From: Candidatus Woesearchaeota archaeon | GTDB lineage: Archaea; Nanoarchaeota; Nanoarchaeia; Woesearchaeales; CALCXY01 | Direction of reading: 5' to 3' | Length of the DNA stretch: 9,490 nucleotides | Assembly (NCBI GenBank): GCA_030751555.1 | Contig: JASMFX010000100.1 | Coordinates: 1 to 9,490, forward strand | Shown here: positions 1 to 5,948 of the stretch, piece after piece | How the letters are laid out: each line of letters starts with the position of its first letter | How positions within the stretch are numbered: the first letter of the stretch is position 1 | The notes under the pieces: generated by a model | Databases searched by the model: none | What the model saw: only the letters and a program-made list of their open reading frames with translations | Told to the model about the DNA's origin: nothing | Position numbers and translations under genes: made by a program

Positions 1-24
1 AGGAGGTAGCTGCAGGTTGTTAAG

Positions 25-702
25 ATGATTGGAGAGTTTTTTTCATCATTTATTTTAGGATTGTTAACTCCACTTACAGCTGTGTGTGTTTTGCCACTCT
101 ATCCTGGCTTTATTGCTTATCTTTCCAATAAATTAGTTGGAGAGGAGTTAGAAGAGGGTAGTAAATTGCCCCTACTTATTGGATGTGTTGTTGTGCTAGG
201 AGTGATTGTTTTTATGCTTTTGTTAGGATTGGTGTTTACGACTATTCTTCAGGTAAGTCTTACAAAAGTCATTAACATTGTATCCCCTATTGCATTTGGG
301 ATTTTAGGAATCATTAGCATCTTTCTTTTGTTTAATGTTGACTTTGGGAGGTTTTTGCCAAGAGTCAATGCACCTGTTTTGAAGAATCCTTTACTAAGTG
401 CGTTTGTTTTTGGTTTTTTCTTTGGTGCAATTGTTATTCCTTGCAATCCTGGTTTTATTGCAGCGTTTTTTGCAAGATCGCTTCTGGTTGATAGTGTTGT
501 GAGTAACTTAGTGAATTTTTTAATGTTTGGGCTAGGGATTGGGTTTCCACTTCTTGTTTTAGCTTTGATATCTGGAGCAAAGAGTCAGGCCTTGATTAAA
601 TGGTTTACTGATAGGAAAACCTTGATTAATCGCCTAGCTGGAATTATTATGCTGGGGATAAGTTTGTATTACTTGATAATTGTGTTTAGGGTTTTTGGGT
701 GA
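25..702 (+). CDS. ccdA: CcdA/DsbD-type membrane thiol-disulfide transporter
   Basis: A 225-residue, almost wholly hydrophobic protein with about six membrane segments (roughly residues 4-34, 48-76, 83-104, 123-150, 160-183 and 203-222). It matches the CcdA/DsbD-beta family: the first helix carries LTAVCVLPLYPGF with Cys21, and the second half repeats the pattern as IVIPCNPGF with Cys140. The family passes reducing equivalents from cytoplasmic thioredoxin through this paired cysteine couple to proteins outside the membrane. Length is usual for stand-alone CcdA. The first Cys motif has Val rather than Pro before Cys, while the second keeps Pro-Cys. The ATG at 25 is the first usable start after an in-frame stop at 7-9. 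A strong AGGAGGT at 1-7 lies 17 nt upstream, too far for an ordinary ribosome site, so it may belong to an upstream gene's end. The gene converges on the receiver gene with a 15-nt gap. The symbol is family-level; the exact partner is unknown. Confidence 0.85.
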   Translation: MIGEFFSSFILGLLTPLTAVCVLPLYPGFIAYLSNKLVGEELEEGSKLPLLIGCVVVLGVIVFMLLLGLVFTTILQVSLTKVINIVSPIAFGILGIISIFLLFNVDFGRFLPRVNAPVLKNPLLSAFVFGFFFGAIVIPCNPGFIAAFFARSLLVDSVVSNLVNFLMFGLGIGFPLLVLALISGAKSQALIKWFTDRKTLINRLAGIIMLGISLYYLIIVFRVFG

Positions 703-717
703 GATCTTGCCCTAATA

Positions 718-1134
718 CTACTTGTAGTGATTAATTAAGACCTCTACTAGCTCATCAAATTTATGCCCTTTATTGAGATGGCCTGCTTGATAGTCTATTT
801 TTCCATCAGTTCTTGCCTTTATTTCCTGTTGATCATCAGAAGAGGTGCACAGTATGAGCAAGGGTTTTGGATTTAACTGAGATACAGCATCAACTACATC
901 ATATCCTTCTGTTCCTCTTGCATGCCCTGTGTAATCTAGGTCTGTAACGACAACATCTGCCTCTGGAGCATTCGCTACGACGTCCTCAGGCTTTTTCACG
1001 CTTTGAATCGTGGTATCATACCCCAATACCTTGAGCTGTTCTATGATCGTGGGAACATATTCATCTCTCCATGCCATCCCGACATAAGGTTCGAGGAATG
1101 AATCATCTCCTACTAAGATATGGAGTGGTTTCAT
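718..1134 (-). CDS. Stand-alone receiver (CheY-like) domain protein
   Basis: A 138-residue single-domain protein with the response-regulator receiver pattern. A hydrophobic first strand ends in the acidic pair Asp10-Asp11 (ILVGDD). A third strand VVVTD presents Asp65 as candidate phosphoacceptor. A fourth strand LLILCTSSD supplies Thr97/Ser98 at the switch position. The conserved lysine would be Lys122 in LNKGHKF, without the usual following proline, so that site is non-canonical. The spacing from Asp11 to Asp65 is about ten residues longer than in CheY, with an insertion around residues 12-25. There is no DNA-binding or enzymatic output domain, so it probably acts by binding a partner. It is the last gene of a four-gene minus-strand operon; its ATG overlaps the preceding stop as ATGA (1131-1134). 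No histidine kinase lies in the window. A phosphorylation-independent pseudo-receiver is possible. Confidence 0.7.
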   Translation of the reverse strand: MKPLHILVGDDSFLEPYVGMAWRDEYVPTIIEQLKVLGYDTTIQSVKKPEDVVANAPEADVVVTDLDYTGHARGTEGYDVVDAVSQLNPKPLLILCTSSDDQQEIKARTDGKIDYQAGHLNKGHKFDELVEVLINHYK

Positions 1135-1676
1135 TTTGAAGCGCCCTCTCCTCGATAGTGCATATGAGCCATGAGTTTCAATGATTTTGGCATGTCTCTA
1201 TGCAATGATATCCTGCCTTTCTCACCCTCTGCGATCGGAGATGCGAATTGAAAATATGCTGCACCGTTGTGAGCTGCGTGGATACCGTCAAAGATCTGAT
1301 AGACTCCTTCTTGGTTAAGATTGAAAACTAGGTCTGAGTTTTCTTTTACAAGGATTCCTCCGTTTAAAAGATCATGGACGCAGAAGAGGTAGTCTGCTGA
1401 TTTGTCGTCTGCTCTGTGCCCCTCAAAGTTAGGGGGAATAATCACTTTACCAAAATTACCATGACCATATGCTACTATTCCCTTAGTTATGTTGGCTAGA
1501 GTAACACTGTGGTCTCTAGAAGGCCTATCAATGACATGGAGGGATATCTCACTTGGAATAAATAATTGGCCTCTTCCAGCGAGATCCAATACTTTGTCAA
1601 TTCCTGCTTCTTGAATGATGGAATCTAACATTTTCTCTTCATCGTATCCTATGTAGATTGGATTTTCTTTTTTCAT
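1131..1676 (-). CDS. Hypothetical protein, third gene of receiver operon
   Basis: I do not recognise this family. From the chosen ATG at 1676 it has 181 residues; an in-frame ATG at 1694 would add six residues (MEKANK) and overlap the preceding gene by 17 nt. The shorter start lies 1 nt after the preceding stop, with a purine-rich GGAG stretch upstream at a loose 12-nt spacing, so both starts remain possible. There is no signal peptide and no membrane segment. The protein is soluble, beta-rich and histidine-rich in its C-terminal half (motifs DGIHAAHNGAA and LMAHMHYRGEG). A central part contains FIPSEISLHVIDRPSRD and GKVIIPPNFEGH. Histidine clusters could bind metal, but no known catalytic motif is complete. 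Its stop overlaps the start of the receiver gene, implying translational coupling and a shared role. Confidence 0.75.
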   Translation of the reverse strand: MKKENPIYIGYDEEKMLDSIIQEAGIDKVLDLAGRGQLFIPSEISLHVIDRPSRDHSVTLANITKGIVAYGHGNFGKVIIPPNFEGHRADDKSADYLFCVHDLLNGGILVKENSDLVFNLNQEGVYQIFDGIHAAHNGAAYFQFASPIAEGEKGRISLHRDMPKSLKLMAHMHYRGEGASK

Positions 1677-1677
1677 T

Positions 1678-1971
1678 TTATTCGCCTTCTCCATCGAAAA
1701 AATCTTTGTTAATGATTTGGTAATTGTTATTCCAATAATCTAGAGCTTGGGATAACTTTTCTTTCTCCTGTCCTTCTGCGAGATCTCCAAAAACTTCAAG
1801 TAATGCTTCACCACCTTCTTTTAGGATGATAGGGCCTCGCCAGATTACACCATCTACAGAACCAGATTTACTTACCTTGTGTAGGTCGACAGATTGAACT
1901 ACCTGTCCTAGTACTGGTTTGAAATTCTCTAAGTTCTCTTCAACTTGTTGGACCATTTCTTTCTTGTTCAT
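1678..1971 (-). CDS. Small hypothetical protein, second gene of receiver operon
   Basis: A 97-residue soluble protein of no family I recognise. It has an acidic, probably helical N-terminus (MNKKEMVQQVEENLENF), a central stretch GVIWRGPIILKEGGEALLEVFGDL, and an acidic tail ending in GEGE. Two starts are possible. The ATG at 1971 has an AGGTGAG ribosome site about five bases upstream (around 1976-1982), which pairs with the CACCT at the 16S 3' end. A GTG at 1980 forms a GTGA overlap with the preceding stop and would add three residues. I chose the ATG because of the well-spaced ribosome site. It lies between two equally unknown genes with almost no intergenic space, so the three are very likely co-translated. 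Confidence 0.72.
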   Translation of the reverse strand: MNKKEMVQQVEENLENFKPVLGQVVQSVDLHKVSKSGSVDGVIWRGPIILKEGGEALLEVFGDLAEGQEKEKLSQALDYWNNNYQIINKDFFDGEGE

Positions 1972-1976
1972 TTTTC

Positions 1977-2285
1977 TCACCTATCGATTTCACCAGCATA
2001 TTGCTTCAGTTTAGTTAGGAAATCTTCTTGCTCTGCCCCACTTAGACCAAATGAATTATGTAAATCCTGGAGTTTGCCTACATTTTCTGGCGAAGGATTG
2101 TCAATTACATTGTGTTTGAATCGCATGTAATCTAAGACAGGCTGTACACTTGCTCCATGACCCCCATAGATTTTCTGGATGAGCTGGCCCTGTCCAGGGA
2201 TCTCTAGTTGAGTCCGAGGCCCAAAAGTTAAGGGCACTCCATATTCCAATTCTCTCATCATTTCCTGAGTTTTTTCGTCTAGCAT
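1977..2285 (-). CDS. Small hypothetical protein, first gene of receiver operon
   Basis: A 102-residue soluble protein, unrecognised. It starts MLDEKTQEMMRELEYGVPLTF and has a Gly/Gln-rich middle (IPGQGQLIQKIYGGHGAS) and a helical, charged C-terminus (EQEDFLTKLKQYAGEIDR). No signal peptide, membrane segment or catalytic motif is evident. The start is well supported: on the minus strand GGCGGAG precedes the ATG by about seven A residues. A TATA-like element at 2353-2360 would give a leader of roughly 40 nt. It is the promoter-proximal gene of the four-gene operon that ends with the receiver protein, and it is divergent from the Lrp-like regulator, which is the obvious candidate to control it. 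Confidence 0.75.
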   Translation of the reverse strand: MLDEKTQEMMRELEYGVPLTFGPRTQLEIPGQGQLIQKIYGGHGASVQPVLDYMRFKHNVIDNPSPENVGKLQDLHNSFGLSGAEQEDFLTKLKQYAGEIDR

Positions 2286-2352
2286 TTTTTTCTCCGCCTC
2301 ATTCTATGCATTAAGGCAACATCCTATGTACTACCACTAAGTAGGTCGGGTG

Positions 2353-2360
2353 AATATAAC
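2353..2360 (-). promoter_or_regulatory. Putative TATA box for the receiver operon
   Basis: Read on the minus strand this is GTTATATT, an archaeal TATA-like element. A start of transcription about 25 nt downstream would fall near 2328, leaving a leader of about 43 nt that contains the GGAG ribosome site of the first gene. The match to consensus is modest and the site is assigned by position. Confidence 0.4.
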
Positions 2361-2377
2361 AAAGTTTGGTTCAAAAA

Positions 2378-2425
2378 TTGAGCAAAAATGATAAAATTTA
2401 TATACTATTTCTAATTTATGCTCAA
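2378..2425. promoter_or_regulatory. Inverted-repeat candidate operator around the regulator promoter
   Basis: TTGAGCA at 2378-2384 and its exact reverse complement TGCTCAA at 2419-2425 flank the TATA box of the Lrp-like gene. The second arm ends just before the start codon. Half-sites spaced about four helical turns apart fit binding of a dimeric or double-HTH Lrp/AsnC-type regulator. The arrangement suggests autorepression with an effect on the divergent operon. Binding is inferred; only the repeat is seen. Confidence 0.45.
2397..2404 (+). promoter_or_regulatory. TATA box of the Lrp-like regulator gene
   Basis: TTTATATA centred about 27 nt upstream of the ATG at 2428, preceded by an A-rich BRE-like stretch. 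Archaeal transcription usually starts about 25 nt downstream of such a box, which is at the start codon itself. No ribosome site precedes the ATG, so the mRNA is probably leaderless. Confidence 0.65.
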
Positions 2426-2427
2426 AT

Positions 2428-3411
2428 ATGGTACAAATTACGAAGACAAAACTCGACAAAACAGATAGGAAGATATTGGCAGAATTGGATAAAAACTGCA
2501 GGATTCCTACTACGAAGTTAGCGAAGATAGTGAAGAAATCGAGACAGGCAGTGGAGTATAGGATCAATCAATTGGTAAAAAGAGGGATCATAACGAGCTT
2601 TAACGCTGCGTTTAATCCTCACAAGATGGGGTATAAAATCTACAAGATCTATCTTAAGCTGAGAAATATTCCTGCCGGGAAAAAGAAGCTTTTTAGGTAT
2701 TTGAGATCCTCAGGGATTGTCTATTGGATGGGAGAGTTCTCAGGAAGTTGGGATTTGATATTTGCGATATTCGCGAAGAATGACTATGAGTTTTTTGAGT
2801 TGAAAAATAATCTTATCTCTCAGTATAATAAGATCCTTGTTGAAGAGAAGGGAGGGATCTTAGTGGATGTTAAGCAGTATGCTAAGATGTATTTTACAGA
2901 TCAGATTGTAGAGCCTACGATGTTTGCTGGCAGGGTAGAGAACAATGAGCTTGACAAGGTAGATTATGCAGTGTTGGGAGAAGTTGTAAATAATGCGAGG
3001 ATACCGATCGATAAACTCGCGAAAAAAGTGGGGTCAACTCCAACGATTGTCAGAGGGAAACTAAAGAAATTAGAAGAGAAAGGGATTATCATCCAGTATC
3101 GGATCGGGGTAGACTTGAATAAGCTCGGCTTGGAATTGTATAAAGCCATCATAAAGCTCGACACCTATTCTAAAGAGGATGAAAGAAAGCTTTTGGAATA
3201 TCTGTCGAATCTTCCAAACATTCACTATTTCATTCGCAATATCTGGCAGGTGGAGTCTGAGATAGTTGTGAGCAGCTATCAAGAACATTATGAAATTATT
3301 GAAAATCTCAAGAAGGAGTTCCCTAGCGTTATTAGGACTGTGGATTCCTTGCTGATGATAACTGATGAATGGACACCAGGTTTTAGGAACCTTTTGAAGC
3401 TGGATGAGTAG
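2428..3411 (+). CDS. Lrp/AsnC-family regulator with two tandem HTH modules
   Basis: A 327-residue transcription regulator made of two Lrp-like halves. The first winged HTH (about 9-58) has the family signature LDKTDRKILAELDKNCRIP, with KLAKIVKKSRQAVEYRINQLVKRGII as helix-turn-helix plus wing. A ligand-sensing alpha/beta segment follows (about 65-155). A second HTH (about 175-224) repeats the pattern: KVDYAVLGEVVNNARIPIDK, then KLKKLEEKGII, followed by a second alpha/beta segment (about 230-315). Classical Lrp proteins have one HTH and about 150 residues, so this is a double-length form whose single chain may behave like a dimer. The recognition helices differ (VKKSRQAVEY versus VGSTPTIVRG), so the halves may read different half-sites. 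The ATG fits the TATA spacing, and the transcript is probably leaderless. It is divergent from the receiver operon and converges on mtnA. The ligand cannot be told; amino acids are usual for the family. Confidence 0.85.
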   Translation: MVQITKTKLDKTDRKILAELDKNCRIPTTKLAKIVKKSRQAVEYRINQLVKRGIITSFNAAFNPHKMGYKIYKIYLKLRNIPAGKKKLFRYLRSSGIVYWMGEFSGSWDLIFAIFAKNDYEFFELKNNLISQYNKILVEEKGGILVDVKQYAKMYFTDQIVEPTMFAGRVENNELDKVDYAVLGEVVNNARIPIDKLAKKVGSTPTIVRGKLKKLEEKGIIIQYRIGVDLNKLGLELYKAIIKLDTYSKEDERKLLEYLSNLPNIHYFIRNIWQVESEIVVSSYQEHYEIIENLKKEFPSVIRTVDSLLMITDEWTPGFRNLLKLDE

Positions 3412-3438
3412 TCTGCTGGGTTGGATGAATATCAAAAA

Positions 3439-4566
3439 CTATTCCATCTTTCTCTTTTCAGGAAACATAGCTAATATGCTTTTTTCGTTTGCTTCACAAA
3501 TTCCTCTTTCAGTAATCAAACCAGTTACAAGTCTTCGAGGGGTTACATCAAAAGCATAATTGGCAGCAGGACTATTTTCAGGAGTTAAGCGCACTTGTTT
3601 TACTTCTCCATCAATCCAGCCACGTGCATATCTTACTTCATCGTCTCCTCGCCGTTCTATGGGAATCCCATTAACACCATCTCTCATTTCCCAATCAAAA
3701 GTTGATGATGGGAGTGCAACATAGAATGGGATATTATTATCACGCGCAGCTAAAGCTTTAAGATATGTTCCTATTTTGTTTGCCACATCTCCTGTGTAGG
3801 TAGTTCGATCTGAACCTACAATACAAAGATCAACTAAACCATGCTGCATGAGATGGCCTCCCGTATTATCTGGGATGATAGTATGAGGTACGCCGTGTTT
3901 GCCTAATTCCCATGCAGTTATTCTTGATCCTTGATTTCGGGGTCTTGTTTCATCCACCCAAACATGGACTTTGATTCCTCTATCATGAGCAGCATAGATA
4001 GGAGAAGTTGCAGATCCATAATCCACAAAAGCTAACCAACCTGCATTGCAATGGGTAAGAATATTCACAGTATCCCCATTTTTCCTTTGGCTGATTGCCT
4101 CGATTAGTGGTAATCCATGAATTCCAATGTTCTTGCAATGATCAGCATCTTCATCTGCAATTTGTTGTGCTGTAAGTTTTGCTAGGGTTATTTTATCTTC
4201 TGGTGAGTTCGCAGATTTAATTAGGGATAATTGCCTTTGGACTGCCCAGGATAGATTCACTGCTGTTGGCCTTGTAGCGATTAACTTTTCTGCGCTAGCT
4301 TTTAGGTGATCATCAAAGGATTGTTGGTTGGAGGCCTCTAACGCTGCAATATACATTCCATACCCTGCGGTTGCACCAATAAGACCAGCACCTCTTACAT
4401 GCATGTCTTTTATTGCTACTGCTACTTCATCAACAGTGGCTAAATCTTCAATATCAAGTTTGCCTTCTTCAAAATGTGGTAAATTACGTTGATCAATTAT
4501 CTGGATAACCTTATCATTATCTTCCTTAATCCAGATACTTGTGTAGTGTGTTCCATCAATATTCAT
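3439..4566 (-). CDS. mtnA: S-methyl-5-thioribose-1-phosphate isomerase (MtnA-type, eIF2B-like fold)
   Basis: A 375-residue enzyme of the MtnA/aIF2B-related isomerase family, full length. Visible family motifs in order: phosphate-binding RGAGLIGATAGYG (about 58-70), RPTAVNLSWA (99-108), catalytic-cysteine motif LTHCNAGWLA with Cys173, VDETRPRNQGSRITAWEL (204-221), catalytic-acid motif VGSDR with Asp253, GDVANKIGTY (259-268), and the C-terminal NYAFDVTPRRLVTGLIT. MtnA converts 5-methylthioribose 1-phosphate to the ribulose form in methionine salvage. In archaea, relatives isomerise ribose 1,5-bisphosphate in AMP salvage with type III RuBisCO. THCNAG and GDVANKIGTY favour MtnA, but substrate is not proven, and no other salvage gene is in the window. 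The ATG at 4566 lies about 27 nt from a TATA-like element with no ribosome site, so it is probably leaderless. The gene converges on the Lrp-like gene and diverges from the DUF3179 gene. Confidence 0.88.
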   Translation of the reverse strand: MNIDGTHYTSIWIKEDNDKVIQIIDQRNLPHFEEGKLDIEDLATVDEVAVAIKDMHVRGAGLIGATAGYGMYIAALEASNQQSFDDHLKASAEKLIATRPTAVNLSWAVQRQLSLIKSANSPEDKITLAKLTAQQIADEDADHCKNIGIHGLPLIEAISQRKNGDTVNILTHCNAGWLAFVDYGSATSPIYAAHDRGIKVHVWVDETRPRNQGSRITAWELGKHGVPHTIIPDNTGGHLMQHGLVDLCIVGSDRTTYTGDVANKIGTYLKALAARDNNIPFYVALPSSTFDWEMRDGVNGIPIERRGDDEVRYARGWIDGEVKQVRLTPENSPAANYAFDVTPRRLVTGLITERGICEANEKSILAMFPEKRKME

Positions 4567-4589
4567 GTTCTATTGGAAATATTTACTTC

Positions 4590-4597
4590 TTTAAAAA
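4590..4597 (-). promoter_or_regulatory. TATA box of mtnA
   Basis: On the minus strand this reads TTTTTAAA, centred about 27 nt from the mtnA ATG. No GGAG-like site lies between them, which predicts a leaderless mRNA. The region up to the divergent DUF3179 promoter at 4678 holds no other gene. Confidence 0.5.
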
Positions 4598-4677
4598 GAT
4601 TTACCTTCTGGAATCTAACAAACAACGATATTCATAATTTCAATGCATCAAACTTTCTTTTGATGGACCAGCGATAC

Positions 4678-4686
4678 TTATTTAAA
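4678..4686 (+). promoter_or_regulatory. TATA box of the DUF3179 lipoprotein gene
   Basis: TTATTTAAA lies about 27 nt before the ATG at 4709, and no ribosome site intervenes. Transcription probably begins at or within a few bases of the start codon. Confidence 0.6.
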
Positions 4687-4708
4687 CCTTTTATGACAGA
4701 AAAATAGT

Positions 4709-5719
4709 ATGAAGTGGATCTATCTCTTACTGGTTTTCGGAAGCATTTTTCTAGTTGCGTGTGCGCAGCAGATTTCAACACCTAGTGCAGCAAGTTCTAG
4801 CTCTTCAGATAATCAAGAACAAGAATTAGGAGAAATTTCTCCGATTGATAGCAGGGTAATCCAAACAACCTCAGATGGGACAAAGTTTATTGTTAATCCT
4901 AGCAAAATAAGAGGTGGAGGTCCTCCAAAAGATGGGATTCCTTCGATTGATAATCCTAAGTATGTGACTGTTGCTGAGGCTGATGAGTGGATACAAGATA
5001 ATGAATTAGTGTTGGCTATGATCCATAAGGGTGTTAAGAGGGTTTATCCTTTGCAGATTTTGGTATGGCATGAGATTGTGAATGATGTTATTGCTGGAGA
5101 TCCGATTCTTGTTACGTATTGCCCACTCTGTGGCTCTGGGATTGCTTATGAAGGCCAGATTGATGGGGAAAGGGTTGAGTTTGGAACCTCTGGGAAGTTG
5201 TTTAATAGCAATTTGGTTATGTATGATCGGAAAACAGATACTTACTGGCAGCAGATAGATGGCTTGGCAATCGTTGGGGAGTTGACTGGTAGAGAGCTTA
5301 CTGAGGTTTCTATTGATACTGTTACCTGGAGGGATTGGAAAAAGGTGCATCCAGACTCTGAAGTGCTTTCACAAGATACTGGTCACAGCAGAGCGTATGG
5401 AAGAGATCCATATGGGAGCTATTATGAAGACAGCTATTTGATATTTCCTGTTGAGAATGAAGATGATAGGATCCATCCAAAGGATGTTATCTTTGGGATT
5501 GAGGTAGATGGTGTTCATAAGGCTTATCGTGAAGAGGACTTGAAGAGAGAGGGCAAGATAGAGGATAATGTTAATAATATTCCTGTTATTGTTGAAAGAG
5601 ATGAAGCTGGAATTGTTAAGATAACGAATTCTGATAGTGGGGAAGAGATAGTTAAAGAGAGGGATTTCTGGTTTGCGTGGTACGCATTCCATCCAAGTAC
5701 TTTACTTTTTGGTGGCTAA
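4709..5719 (+). CDS. DUF3179-family lipoprotein with CPLC motif
   Basis: A 336-residue exported protein. Residues 1-18 form a lipoprotein signal (hydrophobic MKWIYLLLVFGSIFLVAC, lipobox LVAC with Cys18), followed by a Ser/Ala/Gln-rich linker (20-45). The rest is a DUF3179 domain: YPLQILVWHEIVND (113-126), the family-defining VTYCPLCGSGIAY with Cys138 and Cys141, FGTSGKLFNSNLVMYDRKT (158-176), WQQIDGLAIVG (180-190), and the terminal FWFAWYAFHPSTLLFGG. The biochemical role of DUF3179 is not established to my knowledge. The CxxC and conserved His121 suggest metal binding or thiol redox at the cell surface, which would fit the CcdA protein earlier in the window, though the two are about 4 kb apart. 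The last 15 codons (5675-5719) occur twice more downstream, each with a stop, marking a 3' end with a history of duplication. The ATG fits a TATA box about 27 nt upstream; probably leaderless. Confidence 0.85.
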   Translation: MKWIYLLLVFGSIFLVACAQQISTPSAASSSSSDNQEQELGEISPIDSRVIQTTSDGTKFIVNPSKIRGGGPPKDGIPSIDNPKYVTVAEADEWIQDNELVLAMIHKGVKRVYPLQILVWHEIVNDVIAGDPILVTYCPLCGSGIAYEGQIDGERVEFGTSGKLFNSNLVMYDRKTDTYWQQIDGLAIVGELTGRELTEVSIDTVTWRDWKKVHPDSEVLSQDTGHSRAYGRDPYGSYYEDSYLIFPVENEDDRIHPKDVIFGIEVDGVHKAYREEDLKREGKIEDNVNNIPVIVERDEAGIVKITNSDSGEEIVKERDFWFAWYAFHPSTLLFGG

Positions 5720-5734
5720 GAAAAGTATTCTATT

Positions 5735-5778
5735 GCGTGCCACGCATCCCGAACGAAGTGAGGATATGCATGGTATGC
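5735..5778 (+). repeat. Hairpin element 1 with CGAACGAAGTGA loop
   Basis: The 5' arm GCGTGCCACGCATCC (5735-5749) pairs with 5762-5778 (GGATATGCATGGTATGC), with two G-U pairs, one mismatch and a 2-nt bulge. The loop is CGAACGAAGTGA (5750-5761). The 3' arm is the first 11 bases of tail copy 2. It could act as a terminator or RNA-processing signal after the lipoprotein gene, or be a dispersed palindromic repeat. Confidence 0.65.
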
Positions 5779-5812
5779 GTTTCACCCAGACACATTACTA
5801 CATGGTAACTGA
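5768..5812 (+). pseudogene. Second DUF3179 C-terminal tail, 15 codons (remnant or cassette)
   Basis: Reads GCA TGG TAT GCG TTT CAC, and so on, to TGA, giving AWYAFHPDTLLHGN. It matches the end of the intact lipoprotein at 9 of 14 residues, with mainly synonymous codon changes in the conserved part. No upstream DUF3179 coding sequence is attached. It is either the surviving 3' end of a deleted paralogue or a donor tail for gene conversion. Confidence 0.7.
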
Positions 5813-5827
5813 ATAACAATTCTACAC

Positions 5828-5870
5828 GCATCCAAGCGTCCCGAACGAAGTGAGGATACGCATGGTATGC
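5828..5870 (+). repeat. Hairpin element 2 with CGAACGAAGTGA loop
   Basis: The 5' arm GCATCCAAGCGTCC (5828-5841) pairs with 5854-5870 (GGATACGCATGGTATGC), with a small mismatch and bulges. The loop is identical to element 1. At the pair corresponding to 5746/5767 the bases change from A-T to G-C (5838/5859), a compensatory change that supports selection on the fold. Confidence 0.62.
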
Positions 5871-5904
5871 TTTTCATCCTCAGACTGAACTCTTTGGAAG
5901 CTGA
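5860..5904 (+). pseudogene. Third DUF3179 C-terminal tail, 15 codons (remnant or cassette)
   Basis: Reads GCA TGG TAT GCT TTT CAT, and so on, to TGA, giving AWYAFHPQTELFGS. The ending 'HP.TELFG' looks like another natural DUF3179 terminus. It is in a different frame from the intact gene and from copy 2. It lies 12 nt before the TATA box of the next gene. Confidence 0.7.
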
Positions 5905-5916
5905 TATTAAGCAACA

Positions 5917-5924
5917 TTTAAATA
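5917..5924 (+). promoter_or_regulatory. TATA box of the membrane protein/histone operon
   Basis: TTTAAATA centred about 28 nt upstream of the ATG at 5949, with no ribosome site between. A leaderless transcript is predicted for the first gene. Confidence 0.6.
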
Positions 5925-5948
5925 CCACAATATCCGTATTAATTAGTA

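Larger units (their letters stand above)
5675..5904 (+). repeat. Three-unit tandem array of DUF3179 C-terminal coding tails
   Basis: The array has a period of 92-93 bp. Unit 1 is the functional end of the lipoprotein gene (5675-5719, AWYAFHPSTLLFGG plus TAA). Unit 2 (5768-5812) reads AWYAFHPDTLLHGN plus TGA. Unit 3 (5860-5904) reads AWYAFHPQTELFGS plus TGA. Differences fall mostly at third codon positions (for example GCG/GCA/GCA, TAC/TAT/TAT, TTC/TTT/TTT, CAT/CAC/CAT). The 46-48-nt spacers between units share an identical 20-mer (5747-5766 and 5839-5858). Unit 2 is in phase with the gene but behind an in-frame TGA in the spacer, so neither extra tail can be reached by simple readthrough of the main stop. 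Confidence 0.8.

Noticed and set aside
2337..2567. 76-codon minus-strand ORF across the regulator promoter
   Set aside because: It is antisense to the Lrp-like gene start and covers the TATA boxes; its hydrophobic composition comes from A/T-rich DNA.
2964..3435. Minus-strand ORFs of 66 and 121 codons under the Lrp-like gene
   Set aside because: They are shadows of a well-supported regulator on the other strand.
4489..4707. 72-codon plus-strand ORF overlapping the start of mtnA
   Set aside because: It is mostly antisense to mtnA and its divergent promoter region, has no ribosome site or TATA of its own, and its composition is not protein-like.
5006..5692. Minus-strand ORFs of 114 and 107 codons under the DUF3179 gene
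   Set aside because: They are antisense to a conserved DUF3179 frame and have no start signals.
5735..5904. CRISPR array from regularly spaced 20-mers
   Set aside because: There are only two exact 20-mer copies, the intervening segments are homologous coding tails rather than unique spacers, and no cas genes are present.
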